A stretch of DNA of 6,493 nt from Actinomycetes bacterium (GTDB lineage Bacteria; Actinomycetota; Thermoleophilia; Gaiellales; Gaiellaceae): contig JANXXF010000204.1 in the NCBI GenBank assembly GCA_025350775.1, positions 1 through 6,493 on the forward strand. The letters are read 5' to 3'. This document shows positions 1 to 5,814 of this stretch, piece after piece. The position numbers were made by a program, and so were the translations under genes. The notes beneath the pieces were generated by a model. That model had not been told where the DNA came from. It saw nothing but the letters and a program-made list of their open reading frames with translations, and made no database searches. The first letter of the stretch is position 1. Each line of letters opens with the position of its first letter.

Positions 1-360
1 GCGCACGACGAGATCTTCCGCGACGACGAGCACGGCTTCTACCGGCGCACCAACCGGGCCGGCGGCCTCGAGGCCGGCATCACCGCCGGCGAGCAGCTCG
101 TCGTGCGCTGCGCGATGAAGCCGCTGCCGACCCTGATGCAGCCGCTGCAGTCGGTCGACCTGGCGACGGGCGAGGCGGCAGCCGCGCTCGTCGAGCGCTC
201 CGACACCGCTGCGGTCGAGGCGATGGCCGTGATCGCGGAAGCCGTCGTCGCCTTCGAGCTGGCCTCGGCCGCGAAGGCGAAGTTCGGGGGCGACTCGATC
301 GGCGACCTTCTCGCCGCGCACGACGCGTACCTGGCGCGCATCGACTGGCGCCGGCCCTAG
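1..360 (+). CDS. aroC: Chorismate synthase, C-terminal part (5' end outside window)
   Basis: This is the last 119 codons of chorismate synthase, read in frame from base 1 to the TAG at 358-360. The enzyme converts 5-enolpyruvylshikimate-3-phosphate to chorismate with reduced FMN, the last step of the shikimate pathway, in the cytoplasm. Family landmarks are the NRAGGLEAG segment (fragment residues 18-26, usually NRAGGxEGG, so one Gly is Ala here), the MKP..TLM.PL..VDL.TGEA block, the RSD segment followed by a VIAEA helix, and the near-terminal FGGDS. The N-terminal catalytic histidines lie upstream of the window and cannot be checked. The start is missing; a Met at base 103 is internal to a conserved block and is not the real start. 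The stop is 15 bases before aroKB, so the genes are probably co-transcribed. Identification is very secure. Confidence 0.96.
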   Translation, partial: AHDEIFRDDEHGFYRRTNRAGGLEAGITAGEQLVVRCAMKPLPTLMQPLQSVDLATGEAAAALVERSDTAAVEAMAVIAEAVVAFELASAAKAKFGGDSIGDLLAAHDAYLARIDWRRP

Positions 361-375
361 CCGGGTCGAGCCGGG

Positions 376-1824
376 ATGAACGCGCTTTACCGCCACCTCG
401 CGCTGATCGGCTTCATGGGCGCCGGCAAATCCACCGTCGGAGCCGAGGTGTCACGGCGGCTCGACCGGCTCTTCGTCGACATCGACCGCGTTGTCGAGGA
501 GCGCGCCGGCACGACGATCGCCACCCTCTTCGCCGAGCGCGGGGAGGCCGCGTTTCGCGCGCTCGAGGCCGAGGCCACCGTCGAGGCGCTACGCCGGCCC
601 GAGCCCGCCGTGATCGCCCTCGGAGGCGGCGCCGTGGGCACGCTCGAGATCCGCAAGGCGCTCCAGGAGCATGCGCTGACGGTGCTGCTGGAGGTCGCCG
701 TCAACGACGCCTGGAAGCGTTCACAGAGCGGCCACCGGCCCCTCGCCCGCGACCGCACACGCTTCGAGGCGCTCTACGACGAGCGTGAGGGCCTGTACCG
801 GGACTGTGCCGACGCCACCGCCCGCGATGCCCACGACGTCGTGCTCGCCGCGGGCGGCGTCCACGTCGGCGTCGGCTCGCTCGAGCGCCTCGGCGAGCTC
901 GTTCCCGGCGTCGGCCGCGTCGCGCTCGCCGCCGACCAGCGGGTACTCGGGATCTACGGCGCCGAGGCCCAGATTGCCCTCGGCACCCGGCTGGGCGCCA
1001 CGCACGAGCTGCCCTCCGGCGAGGATGCCAAGTCGACGGGCAGCCTCGAGCGGCTCTGGGGGGAGCTGCGGCTCGACCGCAAGAGCACGCTGGTCGCGCT
1101 CGGCGGCGGCTGCACCACCGACGTCGCCGGCTTCGCGGCCGCCACGTACATGCGCGGTATCCCCTGGGTCTCTGTGCCCACCACCCTGGTCGGCCAGGTG
1201 GACGCGGCGATCGGCGGCAAAACCGGCATCAACCTGCCGTCAGCGAAGAACCTGATCGGCGCCTTCCACTGGCCCACGCGCACCGTCATCGACCCGGTCC
1301 TGCTGGAGACGCTGCCGACGGACGAGCGCTCCGGAGGGCTGGCCGAGGTCGTCAAGACCGGCCTGCTCGCGGGCGAGCGCCTCTGGGAGCTGCCCGATCC
1401 GGAGCTTGTGCGCCGCTGCGCCGCGCACAAGGTCGCAGTCTGCGTCCGCGACCCCCACGACAACGCCATCCGCCTGTCGCTCAACCTCGGTCACACGTTC
1501 GCGCACGCGCTGGAGGCGGGTGCGGCGTACTCCACCGTCTCGCACGGCCATGCGGTCGCGCTCGGGCTGCGGGCCGCGCTCCAGCTCTCGGTACGTCACC
1601 TGGGGCTCGACCCGGCCGCCGGGCAGGTCGTCGAGGACGTGCTCCGACCGCGCCGGGTCAGGGTCGACCTCGAGCGCGCCTGGCAGGCGTTGGCGCGCGA
1701 CAAGAAGGCGGAAAGGGGACGCACGAAGCTGGTGCTGCTGGAGAAGCTCGGGAAGCCGGTGTGGGGCGTCGAGCTACCGGACGACGAGGTGCGCGCCGCG
1801 CTCGAGTCGCTCGTGGAGCGGTAG
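376..1824 (+). CDS. aroKB: Bifunctional shikimate kinase / 3-dehydroquinate synthase
   Basis: The 482-residue protein fuses two shikimate-pathway enzymes. Residues 1 to about 155 are shikimate kinase (ATP-dependent 3-phosphorylation of shikimate): Walker A G12-F-M-G-A-G-K-S-T20, the DxD motif D35-I-D37, Arg61, the G83-G-G85 loop and lid Arg121 in RPLA. Residues from about 161 to 482 are 3-dehydroquinate synthase (DAHP to 3-dehydroquinate, NAD- and metal-dependent). This half has the SGEDAKS motif (214-220), GGGCTTD ending at D249, PTTL (268-271), GGKTG (280-284) and KN (291-292). The predicted metal ligands are Glu324 in GGLAEVVK, His373 in LGHTF and His390 in SHGHAV. The ATG at 376 places the first strand directly before the P-loop, as in stand-alone kinases. 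The same domain order is known from the Thermotoga maritima AroKB fusion. The DHQS half is short (about 320 versus 345-360 residues) and the junction is very compact. All key catalytic residues I can place are present in both halves, so both activities are expected. Confidence 0.95.
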   Translation: MNALYRHLALIGFMGAGKSTVGAEVSRRLDRLFVDIDRVVEERAGTTIATLFAERGEAAFRALEAEATVEALRRPEPAVIALGGGAVGTLEIRKALQEHALTVLLEVAVNDAWKRSQSGHRPLARDRTRFEALYDEREGLYRDCADATARDAHDVVLAAGGVHVGVGSLERLGELVPGVGRVALAADQRVLGIYGAEAQIALGTRLGATHELPSGEDAKSTGSLERLWGELRLDRKSTLVALGGGCTTDVAGFAAATYMRGIPWVSVPTTLVGQVDAAIGGKTGINLPSAKNLIGAFHWPTRTVIDPVLLETLPTDERSGGLAEVVKTGLLAGERLWELPDPELVRRCAAHKVAVCVRDPHDNAIRLSLNLGHTFAHALEAGAAYSTVSHGHAVALGLRAALQLSVRHLGLDPAAGQVVEDVLRPRRVRVDLERAWQALARDKKAERGRTKLVLLEKLGKPVWGVELPDDEVRAALESLVER

Positions 1825-1827
1825 ATT
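1822..1827 (+). promoter_or_regulatory. Candidate -10 element for a leaderless aroQ transcript
   Basis: TAGATT fits the TANNNT -10 pattern and ends six bases before the aroQ ATG at 1834, which would put transcription start on or next to the A of the start codon. The hexamer also contains the aroKB TAG stop, which lowers its weight. No convincing -35 hexamer and no Shine-Dalgarno are seen. Inference from spacing and from the same pattern at two other genes. Confidence 0.35.
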
Positions 1828-1833
1828 CGGGCC

Positions 1834-2268
1834 ATGCGCATCCTCGTCCTCAACGGGCCGAACCTCGACGTCCTCCATCTCCGCGATCCCACCCTCTACG
1901 GCGGCATCAGCCTGCACGATCTGGAGAGCCGGATCTACGCCTGGGCGAGCGAGCTCGGCCTCTCGGCCCGCTGCGAGCAGACGAACCACGAGGGTGGCGC
2001 CCTCGACCTGCTCCATGAGGCGCTGGACTGGGCGGATGGCCTCGTGATCAACCCGGGCGCGTGGACGCACTACAGCTATGCGCTGCGCGACGCCGTCGAG
2101 CTGTTCAAGGTGCCCGTCGTCGAGGTTCACCTCTCGGACATAGACGCGCGCGAGGACTTCCGCAAGCATTCGGTGATCGCCGAGCTGGCGACCTTCCGGG
2201 TAACGGGCAAGGGGCCCGACGGCTACCGCGAGGCGCTCGAGTTACTCGCCGCTACGGTGCCTGCATGA
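1834..2268 (+). CDS. aroQ: Type II 3-dehydroquinate dehydratase
   Basis: The 144-residue length is typical of the small dodecameric type II dehydroquinases, which convert 3-dehydroquinate to 3-dehydroshikimate by anti-elimination through an enolate. The protein starts with the family signature NGPNLDVL (residues 7-14). It has the catalytic lid pair Arg17 and Tyr22, the NPGAWTHYS block (Asn73, His79), the VEVHLS segment (Glu97, His99), and Arg106 and Arg110. The catalytic residues sit at a constant offset of two from the M. tuberculosis numbering as I recall it (Arg19, Tyr24, Asn75, His81, His101, Arg108, Arg112), so an active enzyme is expected. The ATG at 1834 lies directly before the family N-terminus, 9 bases after the aroKB stop. 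Its stop TGA overlaps the next gene's ATG (ATGA). No Shine-Dalgarno is close to the start; a TAGATT hexamer ends six bases upstream (see the separate entry). Confidence 0.95.
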   Translation: MRILVLNGPNLDVLHLRDPTLYGGISLHDLESRIYAWASELGLSARCEQTNHEGGALDLLHEALDWADGLVINPGAWTHYSYALRDAVELFKVPVVEVHLSDIDAREDFRKHSVIAELATFRVTGKGPDGYREALELLAATVPA

Positions 2269-3329
2269 CCGCTCCGGCAGCTCCGACGCGGATCGCCCAG
2301 CTTGCCGCGAGCCTGGACGAGCCGCTGCTCGTCCTCGACCCGACAAACGTGCGCTACCTCGCCGGCTTCCGCTCGTCGAACCCCGCGCTGCTGGTGCGCC
2401 CCGACGGCGGCGCGACGCTCTACTCGGACTTCCGCTACGCCGAGGCCGGCCGGACCGCAGCCGCAGCGGCCGGGGTCGAGTTCGTCGTCAGCGGGCGGGT
2501 GCTGCTGAAAGACCTCGCGGCACGGCTGACCGGCCGCATCGGCTTCGAGGCAGGGTTCGTCACGTACGACGGCTGGGAGACGCTCGGCTCCGCTGGAGCG
2601 GAACTCGTGCCGCGGCGCGGAGTCGTCGAGGCGCTGCGCGCAGTCAAGGACGAGGTCGAGCTGGACGCGATTCGCCGGGCCTGCGAGATCACGACCGCCA
2701 CCTACCAGCGCATCGCCGAAGAAGGTCTCGTCGGCCGCAGCGAGCGGGAGGTGGCGGCGCGCATCGAGCAGCTCTTCCGCGAGCTCGGCGCCGACGGCGC
2801 GGCGTTCGCCGCGATCGTCGCCGCGGGCGCGAACGGCGCGCTGCCGCACGCCGACCCCGGCGACCGGCCGATCGAGGCCGGCACACTCGTCACGATCGAC
2901 TGTGGCGCCCGCGTCGACGGCTACTGCGCCGACTGCACGCGCACCTTCGCCACCGGCCCGCTGCCCGACGATCTCGCGCGCGCCTACGCCGTGTGCCTGG
3001 CGGCCGAGGAGGCCGGCCTCGCCGCGATCCGCCCGGGCGGGGTGGGCGCCGCCGTCCATGAGGCCGCCCATGCCGTCATCCGCGACGCCGGCTGGGGCGA
3101 GCAGTTCGGTCACGGGCTCGGCCACGGGGTGGGCCTCGAGATCCACGAGGCGCCGACGCTGCGCCCCGAGTCCGAGGACGTGCTCGTGGCCGGCAACGTC
3201 GTCAGCTGCGAGCCGGGCATCTACCTCGCAGGCACCGGGGGCGTACGGATCGAGGATCTCGTGGTCGTCCGCGACGGCGCTCCCGAGGTCCTGACGCGGT
3301 TCCCGAAGGCCCTGCTGACGGTCGACTGA
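2265..3329 (+). CDS. M24B metallopeptidase, Xaa-Pro dipeptidase/aminopeptidase-like
   Basis: The 354-residue pita-bread-fold peptidase probably cleaves N-terminal Xaa-Pro bonds in the cytoplasm using two divalent metal ions. Residues 1 to about 125 form the creatinase-like N-terminal domain (LDPTNVRYLAGF at 24-35). Residues about 130-354 form the catalytic domain, preceded by the typical VKDEVEL linker. All five predicted metal ligands are present: Asp212 (TIDCGA), Asp223 (CADCTRT), His287 (HGLGHGVGL), Glu316 (CEPGIY) and Glu330 (RIED). The auxiliary histidines His195, His283 and His294 are also conserved. The start is the ATG at 2265, which overlaps the aroQ stop as ATGA and implies translational coupling. 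An in-frame ATG at 2061 would add 68 Arg/Ala-rich residues that are only the shadow of aroQ. B. subtilis YqhT occupies the same place between aroQ and efp. Whether it is a dipeptidase (PepQ) or an aminopeptidase (PepP) cannot be told from sequence, so no symbol is given. There is no signal peptide. Confidence 0.92.
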   Translation: MTAPAAPTRIAQLAASLDEPLLVLDPTNVRYLAGFRSSNPALLVRPDGGATLYSDFRYAEAGRTAAAAAGVEFVVSGRVLLKDLAARLTGRIGFEAGFVTYDGWETLGSAGAELVPRRGVVEALRAVKDEVELDAIRRACEITTATYQRIAEEGLVGRSEREVAARIEQLFRELGADGAAFAAIVAAGANGALPHADPGDRPIEAGTLVTIDCGARVDGYCADCTRTFATGPLPDDLARAYAVCLAAEEAGLAAIRPGGVGAAVHEAAHAVIRDAGWGEQFGHGLGHGVGLEIHEAPTLRPESEDVLVAGNVVSCEPGIYLAGTGGVRIEDLVVVRDGAPEVLTRFPKALLTVD

Positions 3330-3335
3330 GCCAGC

Positions 3336-3341
3336 TAGACT
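3336..3341 (+). promoter_or_regulatory. Candidate -10 element for efp
   Basis: TAGACT lies in the 20-base gap before efp and ends eight bases before its GTG start. Predicted initiation falls within about two bases of the start codon, giving a leaderless or nearly leaderless mRNA. A weak -35-like CTGACG lies at 3315-3320, with a short 15-base spacer. No Shine-Dalgarno is present in the gap. Confidence 0.42.
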
Positions 3342-3349
3342 CCGCGACC

Positions 3350-3916
3350 GTGGCCGAGACAGTCTCCACCAACATGTTCAAGAACGGCATGCACATCGAT
3401 GTCGAGGGCGACGCCTGGCGCATCGTCGAGTTCCAGCACGTCAAGCCCGGCAAGGGTGGCGCCTTCGTGCGCACCAAGCTGAAGAGCATCGCGAGCGGAG
3501 CGGTGGTCGAGAAGACCTTCCGTGCCGGCGAGAAGTTCAGCCGGATCCACACCGAGGTGCGCAACGCCCAGTTCCTCTACGAGGCGGGCGACGAGGTGCA
3601 TTTCATGGATCAGGAGACGTTCGAGCAGTACATCCTGGCCCGCAGCGGCGTGGCCGAGGCGCTCGACTTCATGCTGCCGTCCGAGGTCATCCAGATCCTC
3701 AGCCTCGACGGCGTGCCGATGACCGTGCAGCTCAGCGCCTCCGTCGAGCTGAAGGTCACCGACACCGAGCCCGGTGTCAAGGGCGACACCGTCTCCAATG
3801 TCACGAAGCCGGCGACGCTCGAGACCGGCGCCGTCGTCGCAGTGCCGCTGTTCGTCGAGGTGGGCGACCGCATCAAGGTCGACACCCGCGACAAGCGCTA
3901 CATCTCGCGCGTGTGA
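3350..3916 (+). CDS. efp: Translation elongation factor P
   Basis: The 188-residue protein has the full three-domain EF-P architecture. It binds between the ribosomal P and E sites and relieves stalling at consecutive prolines. Domain I (residues about 1-65) contains STNMFKNGM at the N-terminus and the HVKPGKGGAFVRTKLK loop, with tip lysine Lys35 corresponding to E. coli Lys34. Domain II follows (FMDQETFEQY at about 85-94). Domain III ends with the signature KPATLETGAVVAVPLFVEVGD, followed by a KVDTRD segment and a terminal SRV. The GTG at 3350 is preferred because it keeps the STN segment that begins most EF-Ps; the ATG at 3374 would delete it. The loop is PGKGG rather than the PGKGP reported for an actinobacterial EF-P subfamily. 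No lysine-modifying enzyme gene is in the window. The gene starts 20 bases after the peptidase stop with no Shine-Dalgarno, and a TAGACT hexamer ends eight bases upstream. Confidence 0.96.
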   Translation: MAETVSTNMFKNGMHIDVEGDAWRIVEFQHVKPGKGGAFVRTKLKSIASGAVVEKTFRAGEKFSRIHTEVRNAQFLYEAGDEVHFMDQETFEQYILARSGVAEALDFMLPSEVIQILSLDGVPMTVQLSASVELKVTDTEPGVKGDTVSNVTKPATLETGAVVAVPLFVEVGDRIKVDTRDKRYISRV

Positions 3917-3931
3917 CCCCGGTCACGGGGT
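3916..3931 (+). terminator. Weak hairpin after efp, possible terminator
   Basis: ACCCCG and CGGGGT form a six-base-pair stem around a GTCA loop, beginning at the last base of the efp stop codon. Only TTCT follows, not a run of T, so intrinsic termination would be inefficient. It may instead mark an mRNA 3' end or be chance in GC-rich DNA. Confidence 0.3.
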
Positions 3932-3987
3932 TCTGCAGGGGCGGCAGGGGCGCCCTCCGACGCGCGCGCTCCCTCGGGCCCACTCGG

Positions 3988-3993
3988 TAGGCT
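3988..3993 (+). promoter_or_regulatory. Candidate -10 element for the carrier-fusion/accC unit
   Basis: TAGGCT ends seven bases before the GTG at 4001, in the 84-base gap that is the longest noncoding stretch of the window. Predicted transcription start would be at or one base before the GTG. No clear -35 is visible and the intervening bases (CTCCTCC) are not a Shine-Dalgarno. The position after the longest gap makes this the most natural place for an independent promoter. Confidence 0.42.
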
Positions 3994-4000
3994 CTCCTCC

Positions 4001-5809
4001 GTGCCCGCACTCGTCGACACCACGATCCGCCTGCTCGGACAGGAGCCGCTCGCCGGCACCGTGCCGGCGTCGACGACGCTCCGGCTGGCCGAGATCCTCG
4101 ACGCCGCGGGCTTCGCCTACCTCGAGGTATCCGGCGGCGGCTGCTTCGACACTGCGGTCCGTCGCGGCGTCGAGAGCCCGTGGGCGCGGATCCGCGCGAT
4201 CAAGCAGCGCACGCAGACCCCCCTTGCGATCGCGGTGCGCGGCCGGTTCCTGGTCGGCGCGCGCCCCGTCGGCGGCGACCTGGCGAGACGCTTCGTCGAC
4301 TGTGCCGCCGAGAGCGGCATCGATGTCTTCCGGCTACACGACCCCCTCAACGACGTCTCGAACCTCGTCGAGGCCGCCGCCGCGATCACCGCCGCCGGGC
4401 GCGAGTTCGCCGCCGGCCTGGTCTACAGCCGTGGCCCCGGCGGCGAGCTGGAGGCGCTCGCGAGCCGCGCCGCCGTGCTGCGCGACCTTGGTGCGACCCG
4501 CATTCTCGTGCACGACCCGTCCGGCTCGCTGCGGCCGGGTCGCACTCGCGAGCTCGTCGTCGCGCTGCGCGAGGCGTCGGGCCTGCCGATCGGCCTCTAC
4601 TGCCAGGGCGCCGCGGGAAATGCGCTGGCGACGGCGCTCGAGGGCGCGCGCGCCGGTGCCGACCTGCTCGCCTGCACCATCTATCCGCTTGCCGTCGCGC
4701 TCTACCGGCCGGCCGGCGAGGCGCTCTCCGAGGCGCTCGACGGGCTCGGGCTCGACTCCGGCATCGACGGAGAACGGCTCTGGCAGGCGGCGGAGCTGGT
4801 CGGCGGTCAGCTCGGCGCCATGCCCGTGGCCCCGCTCGCACCAGCCGTGGCCACGCAGGCGGCCCGCCGCCAGCTGCCGCCCGGCCTGATCGCGGCGCTC
4901 GACCAGCACCTGCGATCCTTCGGCGCGGCTGACCGGCTCGGCGAGGTGCTCGATGAGCTCGCCCGCGTACGCGACGAGGCCGGCCGGCCGCCGCTGGCGT
5001 CACCGATCGGGCAGATCCTCGGCTCCCAGGCGCTCCTGCACGTCCTGACGGCACGCCGTTACGGCACCGTCGTCGACCAGCTGCGCGAGCTGCTCGAAGG
5101 CCAGTACGGCACGCCTCCCGGCGAGATCGACGAGACCGTCGTGCGGGCGATCCGGCTCACCTACGGCGAGCTCGTGCCGCGCGAGCCAGTCGACCTCGAG
5201 CAGGTGCGCGCCGACGCGGACGGCCTCGCCGCCGCCGAGGAGGACCTGCTCCTGCTCGCGCTCTTCGGCGCGGACGCACGCGCGCTGCTCGAGGCGATGC
5301 GCGAGCGCGGCAACGAGACGCTCGCGGCCGCCGGCGTCGAACAGGATCGCGCCGACCGTATCCGCGAGATCGTCCGCATCGTGCAGGAGTCCGGCGTCGC
5401 CGAGGTGACGATCGAGGAGGGCGACCTGAAGGTGTCGGTACGGCGCACCGACGATCGGCCTGCCGCTGCCGCGGCAGCCGTGCAGCTGGGGGCATTTGCC
5501 GAGCTCGACGTTCCCGGCCCCGGCAGCGTGGGCGCCGCCTCGCAGCCCGGCATACACCGCGTCGAGTCGCCAATGGTCGGCACTTTCTACCGAGCCTCGT
5601 CGCCGGCGGCACCGTCGTTCGCCGACGTCGGCGTCACCGTCGAGGCCGGCCAGACGCTCTGCATCCTCGAGGCGATGAAGTTGATGAACGAGGTCAAGTC
5701 CGAGATCGACGGCATCGTCCGTGCGATCCACGTCGGCAACGGCGACCCTGTCGAGTTCGGGCAGCTCCTGTTCGAGCTCGAGCCGGTCGGCGGCCCGCCG
5801 GCGCTCTGA
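4001..5809 (+). CDS. accB: Pseudo-carboxyltransferase (OadA/PycB/5S-like) fused to AccB-type biotin carboxyl carrier protein
   Basis: This is a 602-residue fusion. Residues 1 to about 265 align almost without gaps to the TIM-barrel carboxyltransferase of oxaloacetate decarboxylase alpha, pyruvate carboxylase B and transcarboxylase 5S (VDTTIR, PWARIR at 60-65, GIDVFR at 106-111, LND). Residues about 290-440 match the PYC_OADA C-terminal region (QLPPGLI, VRDEAGRPPLASPIGQILGS, EDLLLLALF). Residues about 450-597 are a complete AccB: the N-terminal IREIVRIVQESGVAEVTIEE helix/strand, an Ala/Pro linker (486-515), SPMVGTFYR with the AccB 'thumb' (about 532-540), and the EAMKLMNE biotin site with Lys560. 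The carrier half should be biotinylated and serve the adjacent biotin carboxylase in acetyl/acyl-CoA carboxylase. In the barrel the metal ligands are replaced by Leu11, His171, Tyr200 and Gln202, so ordinary metal-dependent carboxyl transfer to pyruvate is unlikely. Arg80 and Gln14 of the active site persist. A role as scaffold or effector-binding module is inference. The GTG start at 4001 sits five codons before the conserved barrel strand. The symbol applies to the carrier half only. Confidence 0.88.
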   Translation: MPALVDTTIRLLGQEPLAGTVPASTTLRLAEILDAAGFAYLEVSGGGCFDTAVRRGVESPWARIRAIKQRTQTPLAIAVRGRFLVGARPVGGDLARRFVDCAAESGIDVFRLHDPLNDVSNLVEAAAAITAAGREFAAGLVYSRGPGGELEALASRAAVLRDLGATRILVHDPSGSLRPGRTRELVVALREASGLPIGLYCQGAAGNALATALEGARAGADLLACTIYPLAVALYRPAGEALSEALDGLGLDSGIDGERLWQAAELVGGQLGAMPVAPLAPAVATQAARRQLPPGLIAALDQHLRSFGAADRLGEVLDELARVRDEAGRPPLASPIGQILGSQALLHVLTARRYGTVVDQLRELLEGQYGTPPGEIDETVVRAIRLTYGELVPREPVDLEQVRADADGLAAAEEDLLLLALFGADARALLEAMRERGNETLAAAGVEQDRADRIREIVRIVQESGVAEVTIEEGDLKVSVRRTDDRPAAAAAAVQLGAFAELDVPGPGSVGAASQPGIHRVESPMVGTFYRASSPAAPSFADVGVTVEAGQTLCILEAMKLMNEVKSEIDGIVRAIHVGNGDPVEFGQLLFELEPVGGPPAL

Positions 5810-5814
5810 CGACG

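Noticed and set aside
361..375. Ribosome binding site before aroKB
   Set aside because: The gap holds only CCGGG-type sequence and a lone GAG; no Shine-Dalgarno match worth reporting.
1558..1569. HGH instead of the common HGE after the third metal ligand of dehydroquinate synthase
   Set aside because: That position varies in the family (for example HGA in mycobacteria as I recall), so it is not a meaningful loss.
2061..2264. In-frame upstream extension of the peptidase from an ATG at 2061
   Set aside because: It lies wholly within aroQ, is Arg/Ala-rich without family similarity, and the ATGA-overlapping ATG at 2265 gives the normal M24B N-terminus.
2223..3146. 307-codon open frame on the minus strand
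   Set aside because: It is antisense to the well-supported peptidase, has low-complexity composition typical of GC-rich shadow frames, and has no recognisable domain.
3774..4889. 371-codon plus-strand frame crossing the efp end and the gap
   Set aside because: It is Ser/Arg/Pro-rich, overlaps two genes in another frame and shows no domain; a frame shadow.
4001..5809. Annotation as an active oxaloacetate decarboxylase alpha or pyruvate carboxylase B subunit
   Set aside because: Overall similarity invites it, but the four metal ligands are missing, the carrier is AccB-type, and no oadB/oadG-like gene is nearby.
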